Shown piece after piece: positions 48,101 through 50,069 of a stretch of 57,653 nt of DNA. The stretch is taken from the NCBI GenBank assembly GCA_900547155.1, contig URFH01000013.1, positions 1 through 57,653 of the forward strand, given 5' to 3'. Below the pieces are notes generated by a model. It ran no database searches and was not told where the DNA came from. It saw nothing but the letters and a program-made list of their open reading frames with translations. How positions within the stretch are numbered: the stretch's first letter is position 1; each line of letters opens with the position of its first letter. This stretch comes from an uncultured bacterium (GTDB taxonomy: Bacteria > Cyanobacteriota > Vampirovibrionia > Gastranaerophilales > Gastranaerophilaceae). A program made the translations under genes and the position numbers.

Positions 48101-49438
48101 TAATGCGCCGTTGCTATGATGTATTGCACCTGCGTTACTACCGGCTGAATTTGCGTTAAATACGGAGTTTACAACGTAAGTTGATGAAGTATCGTAGATT
48201 GCGCCGCCAAAAGATGATGTGTTTCCGGAAAATTCAGTGCCTGATAGGTACAAAGTACTGCTATTGTAAACAGCGCCGCCTTTTGAGGTTGCATTGGCAT
48301 TTTGGGCTGAGTTATTCTCGAAAACTGAATCATATATGCTTGTTGAGGTCGAGGCCGGGTTTATGTAGATTGCACCGCCAAGGGCCGAACCTGCGGTTTC
48401 GGATTTTGCGTAATTATTTTCAAAAGTAGTGCCGAAAATTACTGCAGAAGCTAAAATCTCTATTGCACCGCCATAAGCCATTCCGTCGCCGCTGTTGCTC
48501 ACCGAATTGTTTTTGAACGTGGAATCTGTGATTTTGCTTTCGCTGTTCGTCCAAAATGCTGCGGCATTGGAGTTTCCGGAGGTGACTGCGCTTTGTAAAT
48601 TTTCAAATGTTGAATTTGATATGTTTATGGTGCCGCCTTCTGCGCTGATGTGTTTTAAGTATGAATCTTTTATGACTGTCTGTGAATTAACAGCATATAT
48701 AGGGCCGTTTTCTATTTTTACGTTGTCTATATAAACTGATTTTCCGTCAGTCAGGTAGATAATATTCGAGGCGGTAGAATCTCCAGTATATGTAAAATCC
48801 CAGCCGTTTCCGTAAATAGAAAGGTTGCTGCCGCCCATTGCATTGTGATTGTCCGGTGACATAGTGTTTCCGGTGGAAGAAAATGTGCGATTTACGGAGG
48901 TATCTTCGATTGCGTTTTTAAATCCGCCGTTAATATTGTACCCTTTGAGCACCAGTTCGCCGGCGTTTCCCTTGGTTACAACGTATTTTCGGTCGTTTGT
49001 GTATTGGATATAATTGGATATGTCGATATCAGGGGAAATACCGTTTTTAAAGAGGGTGATGGTGTTGTCTTTAGTTGTAGAATCGCTGTAAATGTTTATC
49101 CCCATTAATTTTACGGTGCCTTCTGCTGTTCCCGTGATATTTATGCTGTCGGAAACATTATTCGCAAGGTCAGCGTCGAACATGATGGAGGACGCCGTGT
49201 CTGATGTCCAGTTTTCAAGCGTGGTTTCTTCTATGGCACCGTTTACTGTGTCAAAAATTTCATCATGAACCACGGCTCTGGTCGCAGGCGCAATTGTGGG
49301 GATATTGAGGTAGTTGTTTATGGTTAAATCTTTTGCAGGGTTGGGGGTTTCTCCGTCAGCATAAGCAGGCACACCGATAGACAACACCGCCAAAAGCGAC
49401 GCCGCGCAAAGACTTTTTTGCACTTTAAGGTTATCCAT
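23345..49438 (-). CDS. Giant Pmp-like autotransporter adhesin (8,697 residues)
   Basis: A single uninterrupted frame of 26,094 bases. The protein has a Sec signal peptide (basic 5-8, hydrophobic 9-24, cleavage after AYA at residue 27), a passenger of seven large modules made of very many short repeats of the Chlamydial Pmp type (GGAI/GGAV and FxxN, e.g. GGAIYNNG .. STFTGNTA), each predicted to form a turn of a right-handed beta-helix, then a helical linker (about 8365-8420) and a C-terminal autotransporter barrel (about 8444-8697, end LGLRWSI). The last three modules contain autotransporter-associated beta-strand repeats (FxGxTxIxxGxLxF). Modules, barrel and signal say outer-membrane surface protein, type V secretion. 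AGAGGTG before the ATG supports the start. Composition is rich in N, G, S, T with almost no Cys. Likely role adhesion or cell contact; no ligand or enzyme domain is visible. Confidence 0.93.
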   Translation of the reverse strand: MDNLKVQKSLCAASLLAVLSIGVPAYADGETPNPAKDLTINNYLNIPTIAPATRAVVHDEIFDTVNGAIEETTLENWTSDTASSIMFDADLANNVSDSINITGTAEGTVKLMGINIYSDSTTKDNTITLFKNGISPDIDISNYIQYTNDRKYVVTKGNAGELVLKGYNINGGFKNAIEDTSVNRTFSSTGNTMSPDNHNAMGGSNLSIYGNGWDFTYTGDSTASNIIYLTDGKSVYIDNVKIENGPIYAVNSQTVIKDSYLKHISAEGGTINISNSTFENLQSAVTSGNSNAAAFWTNSESKITDSTFKNNSVSNSGDGMAYGGAIEILASAVIFGTTFENNYAKSETAGSALGGAIYINPASTSTSIYDSVFENNSAQNANATSKGGAVYNSSTLYLSGTEFSGNTSSFGGAIYDTSSTYVVNSVFNANSAGSNAGAIHHSNGALTVGNSTFTGNDAICGGAMYIYSGTATIGSTVFGGESAEYGNTAVNNGGAICMEDATVNIYDSIFKYNQADVGAAIYKTAGTVNIYGSTFENNTNKGSIIYNIAGALNIKNSTFANNTSTSGHGVIGNQTGTVNIENSIFSNNTSTATSAVDTYSGNLYINNSIFENNTSPNKAAVGIASNAIAIIKNSIFKNNISNESYSESANAAAVQNFSQNTTIIADKGITEFTGNMANGESGAISNVYTSILYLNASKTGSFTINDNVSGQNNNKIYINAANTLFDGTSAPTDGNIQMNGKFIGSSVILNNGSLTLGEYGQNSTGYFENSDLTINGGTLNIANGTVDTIDLNNFSATGGSVILDLAGENKTYDKFNISGTTSGTLNIGAVNVTSELNNTYGAPGRINLDLFLPDNAPALTVGSNTYTNNYLYEITNSSTAGSLSVNQLDITQKIDSVLADANTAVKVFTLSGNLKNTSDLGSMPGGTLILDGGGFDWDGNSHAGLSVSSGSFLVMDGFGYVDENGNIINSIHDFVLDGSGSVLNISGIASISNSVFYNNKITAISAQGYDGGAIRMNTGSKLYLNNVIFDTISAEGTGSGGGVIGAYGDTIIRGSTFNNNSTNYVGGAIYVRNADLRVFDTTFTNNTARVDGGAITSNGGNELIFGSTFDKNQTTSSHGGAIDNNSNLHISDSTFTNNSTAMTSATYGGAVYNASNLTVSGSTFTNNAVPKIPATDTTAEIIGQGGAIANFGSMAINNSVFTGNIGYKAGAINLGADSYTTITNSTFNSNTAIGGGVFHGSDDIDTTHYLSIYDSTFTGNSATAGSGGVIRFANNSNTFIYGSSFENNSTVYSGGVLTLAGSGNSYIIDSIFTQNTSSDNGKAIYVNSGNLTIMGSTFTENQGTTGSGAIYSAANLVVMDSVFDNNSGSNGAAIKNAGGSLTVMNTDFTNNAGANSWAGVITNTNNNGKVQINNSNFDANTGTRTIYNVAQDAVVIVNNSTFTNHNNNSEGFASVLYSGGMGYSGNDSFVYNSTFTDNTAKNTGVLYGAGVANSIFKNNTANVGRGGVGHNVTVENSVLENNSATIEGGTLFMENNYALNSTFTGNHAGKRGGAIFSNGNNIISSSVFKNNYTTDTENDGSSDYGGGAIYFKGINSDNTVYTLNINRSEFENNASTAVGAGGAIFQKNGIMNINGSTFTNNTGNSAVYIVAGTANINNSTFTGNNCAITNVGGGTTTINNSIFTGNNGSYGAAIYTDSGGSTTIINSSRFYNNQIPSYQPTKAGGVLYSDSGSDSLSDVTYANYSIFSGNLGMQGGVSYGDVHYKGSIFDSNGIIESAYGTSGDIAGAVAIGTIDSSIFKNNTAGRGGATITYQAVTNSLFLNNAAIQRETNADGVTTGNGGAMYHTSFSLTHDGLAFIGNHADGYGGAVYMADNSKLAFTGSLFKENYSRQGGAIFAGKDTSLTLDYTRFLSNYTQTTIADNEDDGGAILSMGDLTINHSAFNSNSAKGGMGTAAQGANGGNIWHSNGKLTINDSALTGNSAPERGGGAMYALSEVEAALSSFDGNSAGLNGGAAFLNGNSIFYSNTFYNNTAESNGGAAYLTGATAQFMGSVFKNNTADGGGAIFNDNSSSLKVFLSYFGGNTASTTGGAITNTNNSTAKILNSVFENNTAGDGTDGMGDGGAFANYSNSTLTIQNAVIKNNKSYDDGGAIDNRATLNIIGNGGAVFFSGNKSKNDVSKAIANLGGVVNLNAGNGGIVRFDDVIGGSTRTDAININQSGIIGYDGTAAPTDGIVIFNHQISNATINVYNGMLTLGQWGRTPDTSNTTINLYGGIFSTANGSLSDTSQTINIAGNAGVMFDMKWGSSAIVEPTKYSVTSGSPFIAGINITSYTDSGTSGFDSNRWNGLDVSNYGGTYTNSSKVYFYRQSGRNGVYSTKTSDSYSLGNAFENTSAYKAFSATADFEYGQSRNSTLSTGMLTIFGNQHSFTFNQSSNIYRFAMGSNTTLNIFGVGKYNYDTGTVEAAWQNNNDTVGEGIIGGWAATNATLNIADSVFYNNKTSANGAVLQFGHGASGTSSSVGNGKLTINHSVFASNHALGSCGGVMELGGTGTYTTILDSLFKDNTAVTAGGAIILYYGNLHISSSEFTGNTSGSSSTTGNGGAIYAANNSKVTILSSIFNNNKVLSSTSGGALFADTRVNMNIVDSSFTGNSAFDGGAISNYGVMNIVHSDFTNNTATRGNGFYGGGAIFNADSGRMDVVGSTFTGNIAYDGSAITNRGILSVIKSDFINNVTTSSGTIYNYANAQLEVVDSLFSGNTAGGGGGIGAHGTANITNSQFLNNYASGSNVGGGAIYAHANSDYKINSSEFSGNHASLGGAIYVHFAESINGTAYDAGKIAVYNSTFDGNYSKSGGAIYMRSGSTASIYNSDFLNNYITDPSNVNINGGAIYNNGGTLTVVNSNFSGNYTKDYAAGSSGSNTGGAISSSGSGAVANITNSTFTNNSAYAGGALDNWGGKMTITTSDFVGNWSNNAGGAIYSAYGAILEVNTSTFKGNYTSDPSGNGGAIATLDANTTINNSIFGGTGDGEGNTAKNGGAIYFDPTQLSGSGSLTINGSDFINNHATNSAGAIYQAGGTLTVNGSLFDGNSAINNSNGGAISSFGSGKLIIDGSKFLNNTSYAAADNHSGDGGAIYTSAGYETVIKNSYFENNIAVESSLSNDGGAIILYGSKAEISDTEFYANKASHYGGAAYMSTLTSIWKQVNFIDNEAKHYGGAINFEARGGGATAEFYNSKFYGNKSGNLGGAIYNGITLSITNSIFGAEGDDKGNTSKGNGGAIYSSGNLTISGSQFINNSATGITGQTVYGGAISNTGELNINNSVFKGNSVGSSGMAGHGGAINQNGSSATITNSSFESNISTTDGGAIRLGYNTNVTISATEFIKNHTSNYGGAICGSESIDTITNSIFKQNSAAYGGAIGKSGGTTTINDSIFESNSGNLGGALYAFSQATYNINNSTFSKNEASGNGGAIYNTSSTINIADSVFDSNHSANNGAAISNYGTMTVKNSVFKNNDSYYSAIFNNGTLDIISESGKSTIFTGNNSEQYGGAVTNANGQTLTFTANAGSSLLFENNTAAMGGGAINNTESGSSVVINGAAGSLIEFNNNSAGFGSAIYNTRNFNITADTIKFVGNTTLDSGSTSPSGNHDGTIYNSGTMAIDTNSAIFVGNTATRGGAIYNTGTLSLNNGYFKGNTAYDGGAVQNDSGSIVISNSIFEGNTATTGYGGALYNQNGNVTLINTSFYDNKAHSSSAIVNYGTLNIIADDGISEFKGNLRSNGNIYRAISNGSSTLSTVVNLNAGNNGRIAFYDAIHNAATININKTGIKLADGSTDAPTDGEIYIANTIQNLDGTDSTINLYNGTLTLAKEEYLSDGTQNLNLNGGVLNLINNKIGTVVVNDFSSSADAKLNIDANLQSGQNGYGQSDNITVNGTFAPSSAIKLNAINILADGDAQYLTIFNNAPDDFVINAGATYTNGGYKYTFTQNADNKGVVDVTQGEKIDSVTLTDAGFAAAWKDSGTRAFSATEDVNIREDMGLMIGTELTIFGNKHSINGNGTDRLKIESTTTSPKTLNIYNVGSVDENKNVIASWNGHKGTDDGGALTVIGSTLNINSSVFSDNHCIDVQAGTTLNGGAIFGSYSNLNISNSYFINNSAIHANKASMGGAISAASSNVNIISSYFKNNKAQNGGVLELAGRTANIIGSEFVENTATTNGGAILVSSNTTNIAKSTFTKNNAAYGGAMYIEGGSTNISDSIFTENTATTHGGAIYTKYGTNAVVNITNSTFTGNKAIAATYGGGAILNNFGTTMTIDNSKFVGNITAKYGGAIYNQGELTLSSSEFDGNSAQYGGAITNFSSNATTNITNSTFKNNTATSDGGAICNNAGTTNITAENGGKVVFSGNSVTGDSIEIHGGAIINTGSGVVNLTAKAGSSFLFENNSVSSNAYHAGGAIANMSTGGSAFHVYGENGSIFEFKNNTSNSVAGAIYASSGMDMDVDTIIFDGNSAKSGGAITVTTADTSVGTTVFTLRANNAKFINNTAQNNGGAIQISGNSVVNLITDSGEILFDGNSSNAGNSDAVYIHIGELNLNAGNFGRITFNDSIRGVSADVATININKSGDVTINGAAQAKPEGGEVIFNDSISNTLVNLYSGTLTIGTAGHFANSDLNLNGGTFNLANGSIQNLTLNNFTSAAGAKINIDADLSSGASDNITAGTASGELAINAINVIKDGSANSITLFKNGISPTLGTLKTFTGDAIYTFSQAATAGVLDINKTISTQAGLHEAIVDTSFTRAFSATRDVEISKNPGWVGGESGATLTIFGNGYNINGNGFNAMQTTSGKTINIYNAGSVDSDGTILSSINGFAGTNYGSFINFSGENNIINIVSSVFTNNTSKNVNSSTGYNAGGVIRNYQGKLTISDSVFKDNFIDDTKGGYAGAVYSGSGKTDIINTIFDSNYVKSDDFADGGALAISGSSTITNSIFKNNYAEGTNTAKGGAIYVMSIDTLTISGSTFSQNETIGTNSRGGAIFTGSSLVVKGNTTFTSNTAAEGGAIYVEEIVENDSPESKLTVESGVIFDKNTANYEGGAIFNVSRHENTITGATFTSNEATNAGGAIANYGKLTITDSTFGGETSNYGNSSPNGGAIYNTTYNGVASEIALTGSNNFNNNYAASNGGAIYNHGIMTIGSADDADSVNTFKNNESGINGGAIYNTGGGELTISGTNLFESNSATTENGGAIYNIGALTINEGSTFVSNSANESGGAIYSAGSGNNTITGATFKGNSASSYGGAIYNSSNLTISSSTFGGNADDDANIAYYGGAITNNGGILTIENTSFIGNKTKDAASQTYGGAIYQATGSLTINSGTEFINNSANYGGAIFIDSTTDGSTNTITGAVFKGNKATDVTSAAGAIYIRSSEVTITDTIFGGTGDGEGNTANSRAGAIYITRGSAIAINGNSSFINNSSGGYGGAIMNTSESGYEASTLTISGNVAFSGNTAVSGGAIMNLALMNIGSGTTFANNIAHKNGGAINNASNLANTITGATFTGNKSLFEPTDDTENVWEYGGGAIYNAAGSNITISDSTFGGDNAADGNTAYIGGAIYNKGTLTLSGANVFKNNNAGKGTSAGAGNGGAIVSYNGTATIGAGTQFISNSAFQGGALYTVGGTYTIEGTLFQNNIVSGHGGAINSGNKGNNIISDAIFIENKATHGGAIYNLNSTLSIDNSTFTGNQAARGGAIANIGTGDMTLTDNVFGSAGAGNFATRYGGAIYNEGTLAIVSDKKDTIFTDNTATEGGNDIYSTGTLTFKGTMNTNITGGIAGSGTINKEESGILNLKGVNSGFGGTTNINDGKILYTKASDSDSYLGGTTKINTGGTLEFNIGADLEDSINGNIISTTFADKTGTFLKTGAGTVVLNADNSLFSGSTEIQSGTIRYLQDDENDKYFTGTTLISTGAQLVFDLTNHDETLTSSLSGTGDFIKNGENTLIIDGNDNSPFSGTTYLNEGKIKFNKNTASDRYFAGETAIKDGAELEFNIAAGLSESTFINASGNGDFRKTGSGTLDLTGDNSGFTGDLFVDEGLLTFTEGTGKAFFDAASINIQNSGLEYTYAGSGTFEKPVNLGGSGTLSLFAGSAGIINVNSPIAMNGANNTINLNSGSYIFGQNINTVSAADNNKLVLNNTTLGLTSAVSEFGSSVLNAEAENSHIDLRNEGIGNVVFDNLTLNGANNSLSIDIDLMGNKDQHSPTTPDPISDKLTANSGSGTINLANVAIIRDGEWYNKEIQVVDAGDITLESFDSKFTAFTSGGYVYDITNSQTDDRNIVISTTDYNVAETLKKAHMAEGDRSFTIQSEDPYRVLSNLETMGKGEFTVNGAIDTDGNRNRVITGNGLWELFNVDSTDGETRTLNINNVEITGAVTNTRDNGAAIAVDGADSTVNIHNAGFTNNTANNYGGAIYNNGGKISIENSDFTGNTAANGGAIYSYNTTEDNKLTINQSSFTGNTSNGTNGGGAILLVNGFAEITNTNFIQNNTSSGSGGAIKLIDSTLNLTGGTFDGNFANANSGGAIYVSSNSTLNVDGTKFINNYARNDSDTLDNGDGGALAISGTATIKNSYFENNKAIQSSLSNDGGAIISGDNSNITIESSIFKANVAESGGGGAIYNKNILSVSDSTFTGNSAGAQGGALFNSAAGNMTLTDNIFGSAGAGNSATEKGGAIYNEGTLTIVSDKKDTIFTANTAAEGNDIYNAGTLTFKGASNTYITGGIAGTGTINKQESGILSLKGVNSGFTGTTNINDGKILFDKTASTDTYFSGTTNISSGSVLEFKLGAVENLVGENKILGSGQFIKTGAANLNISGANDQFSGTFTAGEGTVNYNQTVENGWFGGMTEVLKDAVLNITNASDDKITLKGNGTVNKTGAGTLKLTGDNSGFAKDYSALNINGGKLDFTKASDSDKFVNSIVSLADNTELSMNLALDEAIAGNIKGTANSTLRKTGSADLLVSGDNSIFNGTTIIENGNIVFTKEDDGDIYFGGKTQIGAGSQLVYELDIEETLHGANKITGEGEFVKKGADLTVDGQNNAFTGGVVIESGKISYAQSANGSYFGGSTTLKDNTILDFTNSTVDYIHGIQTDGTLNNGEFNKYGGGEAILNGNNADFGGTTTVYDGTLTYTNGNADDSFLGGQILVKNDAELKLNLNSAETIGGNISGEENALINKTGNAQLTVNGDNSGFDGTLKVSGGTLKYEQTAGGSYFNGKTQIESGASLEFNNSIADETIKAISGTGSFTKTGSNTLEMTGDNSGFSGNMTISGGTIKFNDLNNKFVSSPVVNIAGSGSNQAKLEYTINGASSVTNQIALGGNAEFELSGIANASGDNRNRIEINNEIQSSGDNNTFSLSNGTFIFNDQFTNFGKTGTGNSLNIDNSTIELGNGISNFGNSSLNADINNSVLNLANNGSIDDLVFNELNLGTNVSMTIDLDLKDNPDQGSHVADPEADMITYNNGSGTLKIENVVISQDGQWKDTEIQVLEGDGITLDMNKTISAATSEEYEYAIQKSTVAGHENTHIQITTTDYISDPTADNYSLKRMHTRTSPDPTHEISETRSFSVVNDTPYKVLSNLDKMAEGTFSVNGGVDADGNVNRVISGNNLWSLFNADSTDPSDDGERILNINNLIIKDATTVNDTRKDGAAVSATGANSEANLTNSYFETNKAEGNGGAVYVDGSKLSVNGGGFTGNEAGLAGGAIYNTNTIANPDAKAEIANADFSQNKAQNGGAIYNDASMNITNVNITKNEATNGSGGAIINSGTTTIKNANINENTAAEQGGAISNSGTMNIENAVLKGNSAEKEGGAIANSSDLTLTDVSFENNSSKVNGGAIFNTGNLTINSSADQTMTFQNNTANGVKNDIYTTNGLTVNADGNVNILSGLAGSGTLEKNGDGILNISGVNENYAGDVQINDGTLVFHKQNSGDSYVSGSTNIEADAKLVYNLAAEETVDGNIKGSGTFIKQGTSNLTISGKNDGFTGGFELQQGNATYLQTDGGSYFGGTTTLYDNTKLTYVNGSDDNITGLIGSSSSEFVKQGAGTLNATGDNSGFYGKVSIEEGILNYVQTDTSKYFGGETSIGENTKFLYTSNNDGTNNVETVSKISGKGDFVKEGTGSVKLTGDMSGFEGKVEINDGKLVYNKTLNKESYIKGETIINENGELEFCLRRDETLTGKITGNGTFTKTKDSTLTISGDQSGFTGTINLNEGTIALGKGAQFFGAENFNMAADTLLDLRNTEMNRINLGNLNLAAGSSNLGLDINLQNSTGDFISASSVSGEGSLVIKYLNVISDCFYPGTTISVIDTANGLSGKVSLDSTLNRVMGPIYQYAVSYNPNTGNLSFAGGQLPLDSRYNPAVLMPQVAAQIGGYLTQLQSYDDAFANMDMLMLLPRAEREALHLKNRYAAADSNIVFTPTMIPEERAGTWFRPFSTFESVPLKNGPTVSNVAYGGMMGADSEIKHLKHGVDAVFSAYVGYNGSHQTALGTSIYQNGGVLGGTAAFYKGNFFSGWTANIGASQAELSAMFGKDDFTMLTAGVATKSGYNWELFNNKFIIQPNYMMSYTFVNTYDYYNSQGVRISSDPLNAIQIAPGIKFIGNLKNGWQPYINVQVVINLLDSTKFKANVVSMPEMSVKPFVVYGAGVQKRWGERFTGFAQAMFRSGGRNGVGFNLGLRWSI
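24110..26690 (-). repeat. Module 7 of the giant protein, with linker to the barrel
   Basis: Header of the second type near 26460-26690 (RSFSVVNDTPYKVLSN, NRVISGNNLWSLFN), GGAI run, strand repeats (about 24690-25720), then a helical linker. Boundaries are approximate. Confidence 0.7.
26691..30450 (-). repeat. Module 6 of the giant protein
   Basis: Header of a second type near 30210-30450 (RSFTIQSEDPYRVLSN, NRVITGNGLWELFN), a short GGAI run, then the longest stretch of autotransporter-associated strand repeats (about 27500-29180). Boundaries are approximate. Confidence 0.7.
29085..29411 (-). repeat. In-frame long direct repeat, copy 2
   Basis: Partner of 31911-32240. Recombination between the copies would delete or duplicate about 942 codons and keep the frame. 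Confidence 0.8.
30451..35090 (-). repeat. Module 5 of the giant protein
   Basis: Header near 34870-35090 (RAFSATRDVEI, LTIFGNGYNINGNG, INIYNAGSVDSDG), long GGAI run, then autotransporter-associated beta-strand repeats (about 31180-32060) as the ending. Boundaries are approximate. Confidence 0.7.
31911..32240 (-). repeat. In-frame long direct repeat, copy 1
   Basis: Nearly identical to 29085-29411 (offset 2,826 bases, shifting to 2,829 after one codon difference). Encodes the VFGSAGAGN .. ITGGIAGSGTINKEESG .. GKILYTK segment. Confidence 0.8.
35091..37400 (-). repeat. Module 4 of the giant protein
   Basis: Header near 37190-37400 (RAFSATEDVNI, LTIFGNKHSINGNG, LNIYNVGSVDENKN), shorter repeat run, ending with AKPEGGEVIFN and LNLNGGTFNLANG. 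Boundaries are approximate. Confidence 0.7.
37401..42250 (-). repeat. Module 3 of the giant protein
   Basis: Header near 42035-42250 (KAFSATADFEYG, MLTIFGNQHSF, TLNIFGVGKYNYD), long GGAI/FxxN run, ending with DAPTDGEIYIAN and NLNLNGGVLNL. Boundaries are approximate. Confidence 0.7.
42251..46745 (-). repeat. Module 2 of the giant protein
   Basis: Header near 46530-46745 (VKVFTLSGNLKN, LILDGGGFDWDGN, GYVDENGNIINS), then one of the longest runs of GGAI/FxxN repeats, ending with AAPTDGIVIFN. Boundaries are approximate. Confidence 0.7.
46746..48900 (-). repeat. Module 1 of the giant protein
   Basis: Header near 48780-48900 (NRTFSSTGN, NLSIYGNGWDF) followed by GGAI/FxxN repeats and an ending with APTDGNIQMNG and LTINGGTLNIANG. 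Boundaries are approximate. Confidence 0.7.
49358..49438 (-). other. Signal peptide coding region of the giant protein
   Basis: Encodes residues 1-27: two lysines, a 13-residue or longer hydrophobic core (SLCAASLLAVLSIGV) and PAYA|DG as a good signal peptidase I site. Confidence 0.9.
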
Positions 49439-49467
49439 CTACGCACCTCTTAGTTCCAGTTGAAAGG

Positions 49468-49485
49468 TGTTACATAAATGTAACA
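49468..49485. promoter_or_regulatory. Palindromic operator candidate of the giant gene
   Basis: TGTTACATAAATGTAACA is a perfect inverted repeat with eight-base arms and a two-base centre. It lies just downstream of the predicted -10 (49494-49499) and thus at or immediately after the transcription start, a typical repressor position. The cognate regulator is unknown. Confidence 0.5.
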
Positions 49486-49493
49486 GCTCCTAC

Positions 49494-49499
49494 ATTATA
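49494..49499 (-). promoter_or_regulatory. -10 element of the giant gene promoter
   Basis: TATAAT on the minus strand within GTATATATAATGTAGG. No convincing -35 box is present at 17 bases, which suggests an activator or an alternative promoter class. Leader to the ATG is about 50 bases. Confidence 0.45.
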
Positions 49500-50040
49500 T
49501 ATACCACGTTTTGCAATTTTTAAACGTCATACGGACGAATGATTTAATATTTTTACAATTCTTTACGAGATAAGGTCTAAAATCAGGCGCAGCAAGAGTT
49601 TTAAAATTTGATAAAAAAGTGGAAAATTAATATTTTGTGTCGCTTTTTATTAAGCAAGGTTAAGAAAGCAGTGGTTTGTCGGGTTTGTCGGATTGAAGCC
49701 GATAAACATCGCCCTTGCGGCCCTGAATCAGAAGTAGGGTGGGAATAGCAACGCGGTTCCCACCGGCACCAAAGGGAAATCCGGATTTAATTGTTGGGCA
49801 GGTATGCCCAACCGACATTTTTTCTGCTAAGTGAAAGTGTGCACCGGAATTGCAGCAAGTAGGGTGGGAATAGCAACGCGGTTCCCACCGGCACCAAACA
49901 GGAATCCGGAGGGAAAGTTTCATTTTTCCTACCCCACAAGTTTTGCACCCCTGAGTCGGATTCAGGTAACAGTTTTATATGTACTTTAGTAAATTTCTCC
50001 GCAAATTATTTGCAAAATTAGATATTTTTTGAAAAAATAA
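49500..50040. repeat. Intergenic region with two family C repeat copies
   Basis: No credible gene. Copy 1 (49734-49818) runs from GTAGGGTGGGAATAGCAACG through CCGGATTTAATTGTTGGGCA to ACCGACAT; copy 2 (49859-49912) repeats its first half. 49500-49730 is A/T-rich and shows nothing I recognise. Confidence 0.75.
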
Positions 50041-50069
50041 AACAGGTATTATCGGGTAAGGAGATTAAA

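Noticed and set aside
24561..48734. Many plus-strand frames of 60-160 residues opposite the giant gene
   Set aside because: They are mirror frames caused by the repeated GGAI/FxxN codons on the other strand and share the same Pro/Ala/Val-rich pattern.
23345..49438. CRISPR array or tandem satellite
   Set aside because: The periodicity is from degenerate protein repeats in one reading frame; spacers and exact repeats are absent.
49660..49923. 87-residue minus-strand frame
   Set aside because: It consists of two translated family C copies; no ribosome site.
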